A stretch of 64,000 nt of DNA from Methylibium sp964622685 (GCA_964622685.1 CAZUUU010000001.1:4631-68630), one strand, 5' to 3'; counted from the stretch's first letter, positions 34,938 through 44,288 are shown. Notes: generated by a model from the sequence alone, not told the origin. Numbers and translations: made by a program.

Positions 34938-36980
34938 ATGGCGCAGCCCGAACCACGCATCCTCGACTACACGCGCTGGCTCGAACGCCACCGCGGCCTG
35001 CGCTTCGACCCGACCACGCACGCCGGCTACGACGCGCTGTGGCGCTGGTCGACGCGCGACCTGGAGGCCTTCTGGGGCTCGGTCTGGGACTACTTCGACC
35101 TGCAGTCGCCGACGCCCCGGCGCGCGGTGCTGGCCGAGGCGCGCATGCCCGGTGCGCGCTGGTTCGAGGGCGCGCAGCTCAACTACGCGCAGCAGGTGTT
35201 CCGCCATGCCCACGCGACGCACGCGGCCGGCCACCCGGCGATCGTGTTCCGCAACGAACGCATGGGGCGTGCGCTCGCGACGACGAGCTGGCCCGAGCTG
35301 CGCGCCCGCGTCGCCTCGCTGGCCGCGGCACTGCGCGGCCTGGGCGTGGCGCCGGGCGACCGCGTCTGTGCCTACCTGCCCAACACGCCGGACACGGTCG
35401 TGGCCTTCCTCGCCTGTGCGAGCCTCGGCGCGGTGTGGTCGGTGTGCTCGCCCGACATGGGCCCGGTGGCGGTGCTCGACCGCTGGCGGCAGATCGAGCC
35501 CCGGGTCCTGATCGCCTGCGACGGCGTCGTCTCGGGCGGCGTGGTCCACGACCGCCGCGCGGTGGTCGGCGAGCTGATCGCGCAGTTGCCGAGCGTCGCC
35601 CACGTGGCGCTGGTGGCCAACCTGGATCCGGCCGTCGGCACGAACGGCATCGAGACGCACGGCCGCACGACCCATCGCTTCGAGGCGCTGACCGCCGACG
35701 CCGATGCGGCCCTGGCGCCGCTGCCGCTGCCCTTCGACCACCCGCTGTGGATCGTCTATTCCAGCGGCACCACCGGCCTGCCCAAGGCCATCGTGCACGG
35801 GCATGGCGGCGTGATGCTCGAGGCGCTGAAGGCCAACGCGCTGCACAACGACATCGGCAGCACCCTCGCCACCGGCGAGCGCTACCACTGGTACAGCAGC
35901 ACCGGCTGGATCATGTGGAACTCGCAGGTCTCGGGCCTGCTGTCGGGCACCACGATCTGCCTGTACGACGGCAGCCCCGGCGGTCCTCACCCGAGCACCG
36001 GCCGGCCGGCCGACTGGGGCACGCTGTGGCGCTTTGCGGCGGATGCCGGCGTCACGACCTTCGGCGCCGGCGCCGCGTTCTACGCCAGCTGCCTGAAGGC
36101 CGGCGCCGAGCCGCAGCGCGAAGGCGACCTGTCGCGACTGCGGGCCGTCGGCTCGACCGGCTCGCCGCTGTCGGACGAGTGCTACCAGTGGATCTGGGAC
36201 CGCTGCCCCCAGGTCGACGGCCGCGACATCTGGCTCAACCCGATCTCGGGCGGCACCGACTTCGCCGGCGCCTTCGTCGCCGGCATGCGCACGCTGCCGG
36301 TCGTGAAGGGCGAGATGCAGTGCCGTTGCCTCGGCGCCGCGGTCGAGGCCTGGAGCGAGGACGGCCGCGAACTGCACGACGAGGTCGGCGAACTGGTGTG
36401 CACGAAGCCGATGCCGTCGATGCCGCTGCGCTTCTGGGCCGACGAGGGCGACCGCCGCTACCACGACAGCTACTTCGACATGTACCCGGGCGTCTGGCGC
36501 CACGGCGACTGGATCCGCATCACGCCGCGCGGCGGCGCGGTCATCTACGGCCGCAGCGACGCGACGATCAACCGCCACGGCATCCGCATGGGCACGGCCG
36601 AGCTCTATCGCGCGGTCGAGGCGCAAGCCGAAGTGCTCGACAGCCTGGTCGTCGATCTCGAGTACCTCGGACGGCCGAGCTGGATGCCGCTGTTCGTCGT
36701 GTTGCGCGAGGGTCTCGCGCTCGACGATGCGTTGACGCGGCGGCTCAAGGCCGCGATCCGCCAGGCGCTGTCGCCGCGCCATGTGCCCGACGAGATCTTC
36801 CAGGTGAGCGCGATCCCGCGCACCTTGTCCGGCAAGAAGATGGAACTGCCCGTGAAGAAGCTGCTGATGGGCGCCGACGCGCGCCAGGTGCTGAACCCCG
36901 ATGCGATGGCCAATGCCGCCAGCGTCGAGTGGTTCGTGACTTTTGCACGCTCGCACGCGGCGCAGCGAAGCGGCGGGTGA
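34938..36980 (+). CDS. acetoacetate-CoA ligase
   Basis: This 680-residue ANL-superfamily enzyme forms acetoacetyl-CoA from acetoacetate, ATP and CoA, linking ketone-body or polyhydroxybutyrate breakdown to central metabolism. The N-terminal cap (LEAFWGSVWDYFDLQSPTP) and GARWFEGAQLNYAQQVFRHA are typical of the acetoacetyl-CoA synthetase/ACS group. The P-loop is YSSGTTGLPKAIVHGHGG; a substrate-site segment is ISGGTDFAGAF; the hinge and C-terminal lysine region is RTLSGKKMELPVKKLL. A GAGGAG site lies before ATG. It follows the three binding-protein genes closely, which may be chance. Confidence 0.93.
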   Translation: MAQPEPRILDYTRWLERHRGLRFDPTTHAGYDALWRWSTRDLEAFWGSVWDYFDLQSPTPRRAVLAEARMPGARWFEGAQLNYAQQVFRHAHATHAAGHPAIVFRNERMGRALATTSWPELRARVASLAAALRGLGVAPGDRVCAYLPNTPDTVVAFLACASLGAVWSVCSPDMGPVAVLDRWRQIEPRVLIACDGVVSGGVVHDRRAVVGELIAQLPSVAHVALVANLDPAVGTNGIETHGRTTHRFEALTADADAALAPLPLPFDHPLWIVYSSGTTGLPKAIVHGHGGVMLEALKANALHNDIGSTLATGERYHWYSSTGWIMWNSQVSGLLSGTTICLYDGSPGGPHPSTGRPADWGTLWRFAADAGVTTFGAGAAFYASCLKAGAEPQREGDLSRLRAVGSTGSPLSDECYQWIWDRCPQVDGRDIWLNPISGGTDFAGAFVAGMRTLPVVKGEMQCRCLGAAVEAWSEDGRELHDEVGELVCTKPMPSMPLRFWADEGDRRYHDSYFDMYPGVWRHGDWIRITPRGGAVIYGRSDATINRHGIRMGTAELYRAVEAQAEVLDSLVVDLEYLGRPSWMPLFVVLREGLALDDALTRRLKAAIRQALSPRHVPDEIFQVSAIPRTLSGKKMELPVKKLLMGADARQVLNPDAMANAASVEWFVTFARSHAAQRSGG

Positions 36981-36986
36981 TTGCCC

Positions 36987-37026
36987 GCCCCCCAAGCGCG
37001 GGGGCCCGGACCCGCGCCTCGGGGGC
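36987..37026. other. GC-rich stem-loop after the ligase gene
   Basis: A long hairpin can form 7 nt after the ligase stop: GCCCCC pairs with GGGGGC and, after a 3-by-3 internal loop, GCGCGGG pairs with CCCGCGC around an 8-nt loop. There is no T-tract, so it may be a Rho-dependent stop, an mRNA-stabilising hairpin or a member of a dispersed repeat family. Confidence 0.4.
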
Positions 37027-37107
37027 TGTGCCGACGAGGTCCCACGCGGAGACTCCTTCCATCGGTCGCGCCTCCGCGCTGCCATCGGACCTCCCGGAAC
37101 CTCGCTC

Positions 37108-37797
37108 ATGAAGAAGACCTGCCTGAACCTCGTCGTGGCCGCAGCCGCCCTGTGCGCCGGCCACGCCGGTGCCCAGACGAACACCACCGCGCAAGACCTG
37201 ATCAACGCCGGTGCCGTGGGTCGCACCACCGCCTCGGTTCACGGCATCGACTTCAGCGCGCAAGGCGGCAGCTTCGCTTCGAAGACCGTCGCCGGCGTCA
37301 CCGCGATCGGCGTCGCGGGCGGCGCGAGCGGCGGCGAGATCGACCTCGGCCAGAGCATCACCGCGAGCTTCGCGTCGCGCGTCGCGATCGCCTCGTTCAG
37401 CCTCGCCTTCCTGTTCGACGGTCCCGAGTTCGGCGACGTCCGCGAGGTGGCGCGCGTCTCGTTGCTCGGCACCGACCAGGTCGGCCTGCTGACCGCGACG
37501 GGGGCGACGTCGGCCCTCTGGTCGCTGGGTGGCCTCGTCACCAACCTCAGCCCGGGCACCGAGCGGGGTGCCGGCGCCTGGACCGTCAGCAACCCCTTCG
37601 GCAACCTCGCCGGCAGTGGCCTGCGCTTCGAGGCCCTCGCCGGTCTGCCGGGCCCCGGCTGCAACGGCTGCTCGAACCAGTCCGACTACGCGGTGCTGAA
37701 CGTGAGCCCGGTGCCCGAGCCCAGCACCTACGCGCTGATGGCCGCGGGCCTGCTGGCCGTCGGCTGGGTGGTGCGGCGCCGCCGGCCCCAGGCCTGA
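37108..37797 (+). CDS. PEP-CTERM sorting domain protein
   Basis: This 229-residue exported protein has a signal peptide (MKKTCLNLVVAAAALCAGHAG, cut near AQT) and a C-terminal PEP-CTERM sorting signal: VPEPSTYALMAAGLLAVGWV followed by RRRR. Such proteins are processed and anchored by an exosortase and are linked to exopolysaccharide or surface layers. The middle part is Gly/Ala/Ser-rich with predicted beta-strands and a CNGCSNQ motif near the end, and I do not assign it to a named family. ATG at 37108 is chosen because the leader starts there. No exosortase gene is in the window, but a CAAX-protease-related gene linked to this system lies at 52712. Confidence 0.85.
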   Translation: MKKTCLNLVVAAAALCAGHAGAQTNTTAQDLINAGAVGRTTASVHGIDFSAQGGSFASKTVAGVTAIGVAGGASGGEIDLGQSITASFASRVAIASFSLAFLFDGPEFGDVREVARVSLLGTDQVGLLTATGATSALWSLGGLVTNLSPGTERGAGAWTVSNPFGNLAGSGLRFEALAGLPGPGCNGCSNQSDYAVLNVSPVPEPSTYALMAAGLLAVGWVVRRRRPQA

Positions 37798-37849
37798 GAC
37801 CCGAGGCCTGACGAGAGGCTGGCTGCCGCGCCGGCCTCACAGCCGCGGC

Positions 37850-38356
37850 CTACAGCGGCAGCTCCGTGAAGTAGCGGCCGCCGTGGAAGATCAGCGGCGT
37901 CGCGCCCGGCGTGACGCTGCAGCGCTCGACCTCGCCGACGAAGATGACGTGGTCGCCTTCCTCGTAGCGGCTGCGGTTGAAGCACTCGAAGACCGCCACG
38001 GCGCCTTCGAGGACCGGCGCACCGCTCTCGCCCTCGCGCCACGCCACGCTCACGAAACGGTCCGCGGTCTTGCTGGCAAAGCGCTCGGCCAGTTCGTGCT
38101 GCCCGGCGCTGAGGATGTTGATCGCGTAGTGCGACCCCTGGGCGAAGGCCGGCATCGTGCCGGAGCGCCGCGCCAGGCTCCACAGCACCAGCGGCGGCGC
38201 GAGCGAGACCGAGTTGAAGGAATTGGCGGTCAGGCCGACGCGCTCGCCGGCCGCGGTGCGCGCGGTGACGATGGTCACGCCGGTCGCGAACATCCCGAGC
38301 GCCGCACGGAAGTCCTGCGCGGTGAAGGCCGGCGCCTGGGCGCGCGGCCCGCTCAC
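37850..38356 (-). CDS. flavin reductase domain protein
   Basis: This 168-residue protein belongs to the flavin reductase-like (FMN-binding split barrel) family: FRAALGMFATGVTIVTARTA, GLTANSFNSVSLAPPLVLWSL and SHYAINILSAGQHELAERFA are characteristic. Members supply reduced flavin to a monooxygenase or bind FMN. The start is a GTG whose last bases overlap the stop codon of the upstream MaoC-like gene (GTGA), a sign of translational coupling. No monooxygenase gene is adjacent, so its partner is unknown. Confidence 0.85.
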   Translation of the reverse strand: MSGPRAQAPAFTAQDFRAALGMFATGVTIVTARTAAGERVGLTANSFNSVSLAPPLVLWSLARRSGTMPAFAQGSHYAINILSAGQHELAERFASKTADRFVSVAWREGESGAPVLEGAVAVFECFNRSRYEEGDHVIFVGEVERCSVTPGATPLIFHGGRYFTELPL

Positions 38357-38832
38357 GCTTCGGCCTTTCGATCGCGGCGTCCGAACATGCCCCAGCCCTC
38401 CATCGTCAACACCGGGTCGTCGCGCTGGTTGAGCACGGTCCAACGCGAACGCACCAGGCCCACCTCGGGCCGGCTGTTCATCGGCCGGGCCTCGAGCACT
38501 TCCATGCGCACGCGCAGGGTGTCGCCGACCCGCACGGGCTTGAGCCAGCGCAGGTTGTCGATGCCCGGCGAGCCGAGGCTGGACGAGTCGAGCAGGTAGT
38601 CGTCGCACATCATGCGCATCACGAGCGCGCAGGTGTGCCAGCCGCTGGCCGCCAGGCCGCCGAACAGCGAGGCCTTGGCGGCCTCCTCGTCGACGTGGAA
38701 GGGTTGGGGGTCGAACTCGCGGGCGAAGCGGACCATGTCCTCGCGCTCCAGCGTGCGGTGGCCGAACTCGCGCACCGTGCCGACGGCGAAGTCTTCCCAG
38801 TGCAGGCGCGGCGGCGTCTTCATCGCCGTCAT
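38353..38832 (-). CDS. MaoC-like dehydratase domain protein
   Basis: This 159-residue hot-dog-fold protein belongs to the MaoC/(R)-hydratase family, which hydrates enoyl-CoA esters. It shows HWEDFAVGTVREFGHRTL, the catalytic segment DPQPFHVDEEAA and LFGGLAASGWHTCALVMRM, with Asp and His in the expected active-site positions. ATG at 38832 is used; a GTG four codons earlier is also open. Its stop overlaps the start of the flavin reductase gene. Acetoacetyl-CoA synthetase lies nearby on the other strand, which hints at a shared acyl-CoA theme but no proven pathway. Confidence 0.85.
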   Translation of the reverse strand: MTAMKTPPRLHWEDFAVGTVREFGHRTLEREDMVRFAREFDPQPFHVDEEAAKASLFGGLAASGWHTCALVMRMMCDDYLLDSSSLGSPGIDNLRWLKPVRVGDTLRVRMEVLEARPMNSRPEVGLVRSRWTVLNQRDDPVLTMEGWGMFGRRDRKAEA

Positions 38833-38869
38833 GCCGCCCGCCACCGCAGGTGAATCCCGGCGCAGCGCA

Positions 38870-40555
38870 TCAGGCCGCAGGCTTCTTCTTGCCCGCCGCG
38901 ACGCTGGTCGCCAGCAGGCCGGCGCAGGTCGCGCGTTGCGGATCGCCGGCCGGCAGCGCGGCGCACAGGCCGTCGCGCTGGGTGCGCAGGCGACCCAGCA
39001 CCGCGGCCTGCTCGGGGCCCTTGTTCCAGGCCAGCAGCTTGGCGCTCATGCGCTCGAGCGCGGCCGTGTTGCGCTCGTAGAAGCCGTGCTCCTGGCCCTG
39101 CAGCTCGGCCAGCACGCTGCTCGCGGCGCGGTCGATGCGGGGGCCGTCCTCGGGCGACAGCTCGAGCAGCGCCGTCACGTAGGTCACGCCCCACTGCACG
39201 CGGGTGGCCGGCCCCTGGGACTCGCGGTAGGCGCGCTCGTACCAGTCCAGCGCGCCGGGCTTGTCGTTGCGGCGCTTCGCGTTGGCGGCCAGCGACAGCA
39301 TCGCGTAGTACGGCGTCTGCGAGCGCTTCAGCTCCGACTGCAGCAGCCGGTCGGAATCGTCCAGCAAGCCGGCCTGGGCCAGCGCATAGGCCGCGCCCGT
39401 GATGACGGCATTGCGCTCGTTGTCGCCGGTGACCTCGCGGTCCATGCGGGCCGCCTCGCGCTGCACGTGCTCCTTCAGCACCGCGCTCAGCGGCGCCGGT
39501 TGCCTGGCGGCGATGCCGAGCTCGAGCTTCGCCAGGTCGATGCGCGAGATCAGCGCCGACAGCCGGTCGCCGTGGGACAAGCGCGTGTCGGCGGTCAGGC
39601 GGTCGAGCGTCGCGGCCCAGGTCGCGATCAGTTCCTCGCGCTCGGGCGTCCTGGGCGCCGTCAACGCTGCCGTCAGGTCGCGCGCGTAGTTGCTGACGAG
39701 GTCGAGGTTCTCGCGCGCCAGCAGGTCATCGGCCAGCACGGCCAGCACGCGTTCGCGCGCCGCGGCCGGCGCCTGGCGCTTCGGCGCCGGTTCGGCAGCC
39801 GCCTGGGCCACCAGGGCCTTGAGCATCAGGCGCGTGCCGGCCTCGGCCTGGTCGGGCGGGCAGGCCTGGGCCAGGCGCTGCAGCGTGGCGGCCAGCTGGG
39901 CCTTGGGCAGGAGCTGCTGCTCGTCGGTGTCCCAGGAGTAGTAGGCCAGCAGCCGCCAGTCCTCGGCGCTCAGCTTCGCGGGCGCCGACCGGGCCTGCGC
40001 GAACACTTCCTTGACCGGCCGCGCCGCGCCCAGCCCGAGGGCCAGCACCTGCAGGTACTTCTGGGCGTCGACCTCGCCGGGCAGGCGCGTCAGCTCGCTG
40101 CCGTCGGGCCGGAACAGGATCATCGTCGGGTAGCCGCGCACCTTGAAGCGCTCGCCGAGCTTCTGCGCGCCGGGCAGGTCGCCGTCGAGGTAGACGGCCA
40201 GGAAGCCGCGGCTCTTCTCGATGAACTCGGGGCGCACGAACACCGTCGCCTTGACCTGGCTGCAGGGCGGGCACCACTCCGCGCCCCAGTAGACGAAGAC
40301 CGGCTTGCCCTGGCTCCTGGCCTCGGCGAAGACGGCGTCCGCCTCGGCCTCGGCCTTCGGCTTGCGCCACGCGACGCCGGCGTCTTCGTGCGCGCTGCCG
40401 GCCGCCACCGCCGCAGCGACGGCCGGCGTGACGGCGGCCGTGACCGCGGCGCTCGCGGCCGCCTCGACGGTCGGGCTCTCGGCGGGCCGCGAGCAGGCCG
40501 TCAGCAGCAGGGCGGCGGCCAGCGGGATCGACAGGGCGGCGGGCGTGGAGCGCAT
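38870..40555 (-). CDS. thioredoxin-fold lipoprotein
   Basis: This 561-residue protein has a lipoprotein signal (IPLAAALLLTACS, Cys21), an Ala/Val-rich linker, and a thioredoxin-like domain at about residues 65-185 with active site WCPPC in VYWGAEWCPPCSQVKATVF and the cis-Pro loop GYPTMILFRPDG. The remaining 350 residues are helical, possibly repeat-like, and end in a basic tail. It probably reduces or transfers disulfides in the periplasm; the C-terminal partner region is uncharacterised to me. The gene stands alone between the MaoC-like and nuclease-like genes. Confidence 0.85.
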   Translation of the reverse strand: MRSTPAALSIPLAAALLLTACSRPAESPTVEAAASAAVTAAVTPAVAAAVAAGSAHEDAGVAWRKPKAEAEADAVFAEARSQGKPVFVYWGAEWCPPCSQVKATVFVRPEFIEKSRGFLAVYLDGDLPGAQKLGERFKVRGYPTMILFRPDGSELTRLPGEVDAQKYLQVLALGLGAARPVKEVFAQARSAPAKLSAEDWRLLAYYSWDTDEQQLLPKAQLAATLQRLAQACPPDQAEAGTRLMLKALVAQAAAEPAPKRQAPAAARERVLAVLADDLLARENLDLVSNYARDLTAALTAPRTPEREELIATWAATLDRLTADTRLSHGDRLSALISRIDLAKLELGIAARQPAPLSAVLKEHVQREAARMDREVTGDNERNAVITGAAYALAQAGLLDDSDRLLQSELKRSQTPYYAMLSLAANAKRRNDKPGALDWYERAYRESQGPATRVQWGVTYVTALLELSPEDGPRIDRAASSVLAELQGQEHGFYERNTAALERMSAKLLAWNKGPEQAAVLGRLRTQRDGLCAALPAGDPQRATCAGLLATSVAAGKKKPAA

Positions 40556-40587
40556 GGTCGTGGACGAGGGTCGGATACCGAAGTGTC

Positions 40588-41343
40588 TCAAAGTGGCGGC
40601 TCTTGGTCGTCCGCCCGGCTCGGCGGTGCCCCGAGCGCCGTCTGGGCCTCGTCGAGCAAGGGCTGGGCCGGCGTGGCGCGCGCCAGCGCCATCCAGGCCG
40701 AGAACGGCAGGCCGAAGGCCCGCTGCGGCGCCGGGCGCAGGCTCTCCAGCGCACCGAAGCCGCCGCCCGGCAGGCGCCGGGCCACGACGACGCCGCACTC
40801 CGGCGGGATCTCGTCGGCCTCGGCGATGTCCTCGGCCAGCACGTAGTGGCAGGCCCCCGCCATCTGCAGGTAGGCGGCCCGCTTGCCGGCCAGGCGCAGG
40901 TCGGCCAGCAGGTCGGCGCGCTTGACCTTGACCTCGTGCACGACCGGGCTCAGGTAGGCCTCGACCGTGGTGTGCCGGACCGAGTACACGTCGGGTCGCG
41001 CCACGACCCAGGCCTCGTCGACGCGGGCGCGCAGGGCCAGCGTGCGCCAGGCGTTGCGCCCGGCGCGCTGCATCTCCAGCACGACGCGCTCGACCAGGGC
41101 CTCGTGCTCGTTGAAGGCGGCCCGGTTGCGCTGCAGCGACCGGGCCAGCACGGCGATGCCGGCGTCGGTGACGCGCAGCGTCTCGCGGCCGTCGGGAGCA
41201 CCGACGCGCTCCAGCAGCCCGGCGGCCAGCAGGTCGACCTCGATCGCGTCGCGCGCCGGCCAGCCGGCCGAGCGGTAGATCTCGCGCAGGCGGCGGGCAT
41301 GCTGGCGCGGTAGCGCGTCGACGGGCGGGGAGGCGAGGCTCAT
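40588..41343 (-). CDS. MmcB-like PD-(D/E)XK nuclease domain protein
   Basis: This is a 251-residue protein. Residues about 95-200 resemble MmcB, a PD-(D/E)XK-fold DNA repair protein: RPDVYSV supplies the Asp and VVHEVKVKRADLLADLR supplies the E-x-K pair, followed by AYLQMAGACHYVLAED and IPPECGVVVA. Residues about 10-75 look like a small winged-helix region (DLLAAGLLERV, then RVTDAGIAVLARSL). The family is about 150 residues in alphaproteobacteria, so this version is longer at both ends. The gene is divergent from a TetR regulator across 91 nt. Function is inferred only from the fold. Confidence 0.7.
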   Translation of the reverse strand: MSLASPPVDALPRQHARRLREIYRSAGWPARDAIEVDLLAAGLLERVGAPDGRETLRVTDAGIAVLARSLQRNRAAFNEHEALVERVVLEMQRAGRNAWRTLALRARVDEAWVVARPDVYSVRHTTVEAYLSPVVHEVKVKRADLLADLRLAGKRAAYLQMAGACHYVLAEDIAEADEIPPECGVVVARRLPGGGFGALESLRPAPQRAFGLPFSAWMALARATPAQPLLDEAQTALGAPPSRADDQEPPL

Positions 41344-41423
41344 GGACGAGTGCGGTCAGGCCGCATCAGAACGCCGAAGCGCGCCTCGCGCAAGACCGCG
41401 CCCGGTGGGTCGACCGGCCCTCC

Positions 41424-41429
41424 TACAAT
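41424..41429 (+). promoter_or_regulatory. -10 box directly before the second tetR gene
   Basis: TACAAT matches five of six -10 consensus bases and ends 5 nt before the ATG at 41435, with no ribosome site between them. Transcription would begin at or next to the ATG, so a leaderless mRNA is possible. No good -35 box is seen. Confidence 0.35.
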
Positions 41430-41434
41430 TTGGC

Positions 41435-42043
41435 ATGGCCAGAACCTCGTTCCGTGAGCAGATGCTGCGCACCCGCGAGGACGCGATCGTGTCCTCGGTC
41501 AATCGCCTGCTGGCCGAGAAGGGCTTCGAGGCGATGACGGTCGACGAGGTGGCGTCCGAAGTCGGGATCGCCAAGGCCAGCCTCTACAAGCACTTCACGT
41601 CCAAGGAAGAGTTGGCCGCCGCCGCCATGATCCGCGTGCTGGATCGCGCGCTGGCGGTGGTCGAGACCCTGGCCACGGATGCCACGCTGACGCCGGTCGA
41701 GCGCCTGCGTGCCGTCGTGCGCTGGGCGATGGAGGTGCAGCTGGCCGGCGAGATGCCCTCGCTGCCGGCGCAGAACTCGACGCTGCGCACCGCGCTGATG
41801 GGCAATCGCCCCTACCTGGACCGCTTGCTCGACCTGAGCGAACGGCTCGGCGCCTGGATCACCGCCGCCCAGGCCGACGGCAGCCTGGATGCGACGCTGC
41901 CGCCCGAGGTGGTGCTGTACACGCTGTACGCGCGCGCCTGCGACCCGGTGGTCGGCGTGCTCAAGGCCGCCGGCCAGCATGCCGACGAGCGGATCATCGA
42001 CTGGGTGCTGCGCTCCTGCTTCCAGGGCCTGGCGGCCCGCTGA
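41435..42043 (+). CDS. TetR family transcriptional regulator
   Basis: This 202-residue regulator has the TetR helix-turn-helix at about residues 33-55 (MTVDEVASEVGIAKASLYKH, then SKEELAAAAMI) and a C-terminal domain rich in helices (AVVRWAMEVQLAGEMPSLPA). ATG at 41435 is chosen because the upstream part of the frame has no family similarity. A -10-like box just before the ATG suggests a leaderless message. The neighbours (nuclease-like gene divergent, phosphoesterase convergent) do not indicate its target. Confidence 0.88.
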   Translation: MARTSFREQMLRTREDAIVSSVNRLLAEKGFEAMTVDEVASEVGIAKASLYKHFTSKEELAAAAMIRVLDRALAVVETLATDATLTPVERLRAVVRWAMEVQLAGEMPSLPAQNSTLRTALMGNRPYLDRLLDLSERLGAWITAAQADGSLDATLPPEVVLYTLYARACDPVVGVLKAAGQHADERIIDWVLRSCFQGLAAR

Positions 42044-42068
42044 CCCGGCCCGCCAGTCAGGCAGCGCC

Positions 42069-42848
42069 TCAGACCTTCAGGCACAGCAGGCCGTCGTGGC
42101 CGTCGGCCTCGCCCTTGTGGGCATGGCCCCGCGCGTTGCTGACCACGCGCGTCACTGGCCGCGGCGAGCCGGCGGGATGGCGAACCAGGTAGTCATGCCG
42201 GCAATGCAGGTGGCCGTGCAGCCACAGGTCGGCACCGGCCAGCAGGTCGTCGTCGGCGTTGCAGAAGCTCGCCGATCCCGGCTGGTGGCCGTAGCGCGGG
42301 TCGACGCTGCGCAGGCTGGGCCCGTAGTGCGTGATGACCACGGTCGCGTCGGCCTCCGCCGGCCGGGCCAGCGCCTGCTGCAGCCAGGCGCGACAGGCCA
42401 GCGCTTCCTCGCGCACCGCCGCGGGGTCGAAGCTGCGCCCGTCGCGCGTCGATCGCATGATCTTCACGAAGTAGCCGGCGGCGCGCTGGCAGCGCTCGCG
42501 CTCGGCCGGGCCGAACAGGTCGAAATCGCACCAGCGCGTCGTGGCGACGAAGCGGATGCGACGGCCGTCGGCCGCCTTCAGCGTCAGTTCCTCGCACTCG
42601 AGCATCGTGATGCCGAGCGAGTCGCAGCGTTCGCGCAGCGCCGGCCAGGCCTCGCGCAGCTCGCGGCGGTCGAACTCGTGGTTGCCGGCGACGAAGATCA
42701 CCGGCACCGGCCAGCGCGCGAAGCGCTCCAGGCCGTTCCAGTGGCTGTCGATGTCGCCGGCCAGGACCAGCAGCTCGGCGCCGGGCGCCGGCCGCGGCAC
42801 ATAGGCCTCGGTCTCGAGGTGCAGGTCCGACAGCAGTTGCAGGTGCAT
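42069..42848 (-). CDS. metallophosphoesterase
   Basis: This 259-residue calcineurin-like phosphoesterase shows all five metal-site motifs: LSDLHLE, LAGDID, GNHEFD, ITHYGPS and HGHLH. The substrate may be a nucleotide or a protein phosphate; the family is broad. There is no signal peptide, so it acts in the cytoplasm. It follows the SEC-C protein gene on the same strand with a 25-nt gap, so the two are probably cotranscribed. Confidence 0.9.
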   Translation of the reverse strand: MHLQLLSDLHLETEAYVPRPAPGAELLVLAGDIDSHWNGLERFARWPVPVIFVAGNHEFDRRELREAWPALRERCDSLGITMLECEELTLKAADGRRIRFVATTRWCDFDLFGPAERERCQRAAGYFVKIMRSTRDGRSFDPAAVREEALACRAWLQQALARPAEADATVVITHYGPSLRSVDPRYGHQPGSASFCNADDDLLAGADLWLHGHLHCRHDYLVRHPAGSPRPVTRVVSNARGHAHKGEADGHDGLLCLKV

Positions 42849-42873
42849 CGGCGACGCTGAGAGGCCGGCCGCC

Positions 42874-43632
<759 letters not shown>

Positions 43633-43715
43633 GCGCCGGATTGTCCTACGCGGGCGCCCGGGCCCCGATCGCCGCGGAAAGACGGGAAAAGTCGGCGTCC
43701 TGTCGGTCTTGTGGA

Positions 43716-43733
43716 TTTAGGGTTTACCCTAAA
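43716..43733. promoter_or_regulatory. 18-bp palindrome upstream of the small-protein unit
   Basis: TTTAGGGT-TT-ACCCTAAA is a perfect 8-bp inverted repeat in an AT-rich patch that stands out from the GC-rich surroundings. It lies 30 nt before the ATG of the 85-residue gene; TAAACT at its right end could be a -10 box, with TTGTGG 15 nt before it. It is a strong candidate operator, possibly shared with the divergent SEC-C gene. Confidence 0.6.
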
Positions 43734-43763
43734 CTGGCAGGCATCCAAACGGAGGGAACCACC

Positions 43764-44021
43764 ATGGTCACCGCCACTGTCAACCTGCCTGCCGCGCGCA
43801 TCGTGTCGCCCCGCGCCGCCGAACCCCTGGGCATCTGGGCCGCCGCCTTCCTGCGCTGGATCTCGCTTCGACTGGAGCGCCAGCCTCGCCCGACCGATCC
43901 GCAGAAGGACATTGCCGCGTTGTGGGCACTCGCTCACCAGTACGAAGCTTCCCAGCCTGGCCTGGCTGCCGACCTGCGCGGCGCCGCCATGCGCTGGGAA
44001 CGCGAAACCGAGCGCGCCTGA
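43764..44021 (+). CDS. small hypothetical protein, 85 residues
   Basis: I do not recognise this 85-residue protein (MVTATVNLPAARIVSPRAAE). A central amphipathic or short hydrophobic segment (LGIWAAAFLRWISLRLERQ) is followed by a helical, charged tail ending RWERETERA. The Trp/Arg pattern is loosely like DUF1127-type small proteins, but the match is too weak to assign. GGAGGG at 8 nt before ATG supports the start. A perfect palindrome lies 30 nt upstream, and another small gene follows after 38 nt. Confidence 0.7.
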   Translation: MVTATVNLPAARIVSPRAAEPLGIWAAAFLRWISLRLERQPRPTDPQKDIAALWALAHQYEASQPGLAADLRGAAMRWERETERA

Positions 44022-44059
44022 GTCCGGGCCGCCATCCACCACTTCCAGAGAACTCGATC

Positions 44060-44272
44060 ATGAACGTTTATCAGATGCTCGGCCATTCGATCGCCGAGTC
44101 CGTGGCTTCGGTCGGCGCTGCCTTCCGCGGCTCTCCGACGGTCGCCGTCCCGGCCCCCCGCCACAGCCCGGCGGCCGGCTGGCTCGATCAGTTCAGCGTC
44201 GCCTCGCTCGACCAGCGCGCCGAGCGCCTGACGGTCGACGCGCTGTTCCGCGGCGCCACCGTCCGGCTCTGA
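44060..44272 (+). CDS. small hypothetical protein, 70 residues
   Basis: This unrecognised 70-residue protein starts MNVYQMLGHSIAESVASVGA and ends LTVDALFRGATVRL; the middle is Pro/Ala-rich (VAVPAPRHSPAAGW). It has no membrane helix. An AGAGAA element lies before ATG. It follows the 85-residue gene on the same strand and is followed after 16 nt by a terminator hairpin, so the two probably form a small operon under the upstream palindrome. Confidence 0.65.
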   Translation: MNVYQMLGHSIAESVASVGAAFRGSPTVAVPAPRHSPAAGWLDQFSVASLDQRAERLTVDALFRGATVRL

Positions 44273-44288
44273 GTCGCGCGATCCGCAC

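Noticed and set aside
33009..37229. Very long open frame of about 1,400 codons on the minus strand
   Set aside because: It lies opposite the third binding protein and the acetoacetyl-CoA synthetase, both of which have clear family motifs. Its translation is Arg/Ala/His-rich without motifs, the usual antisense effect in a 70% GC genome.
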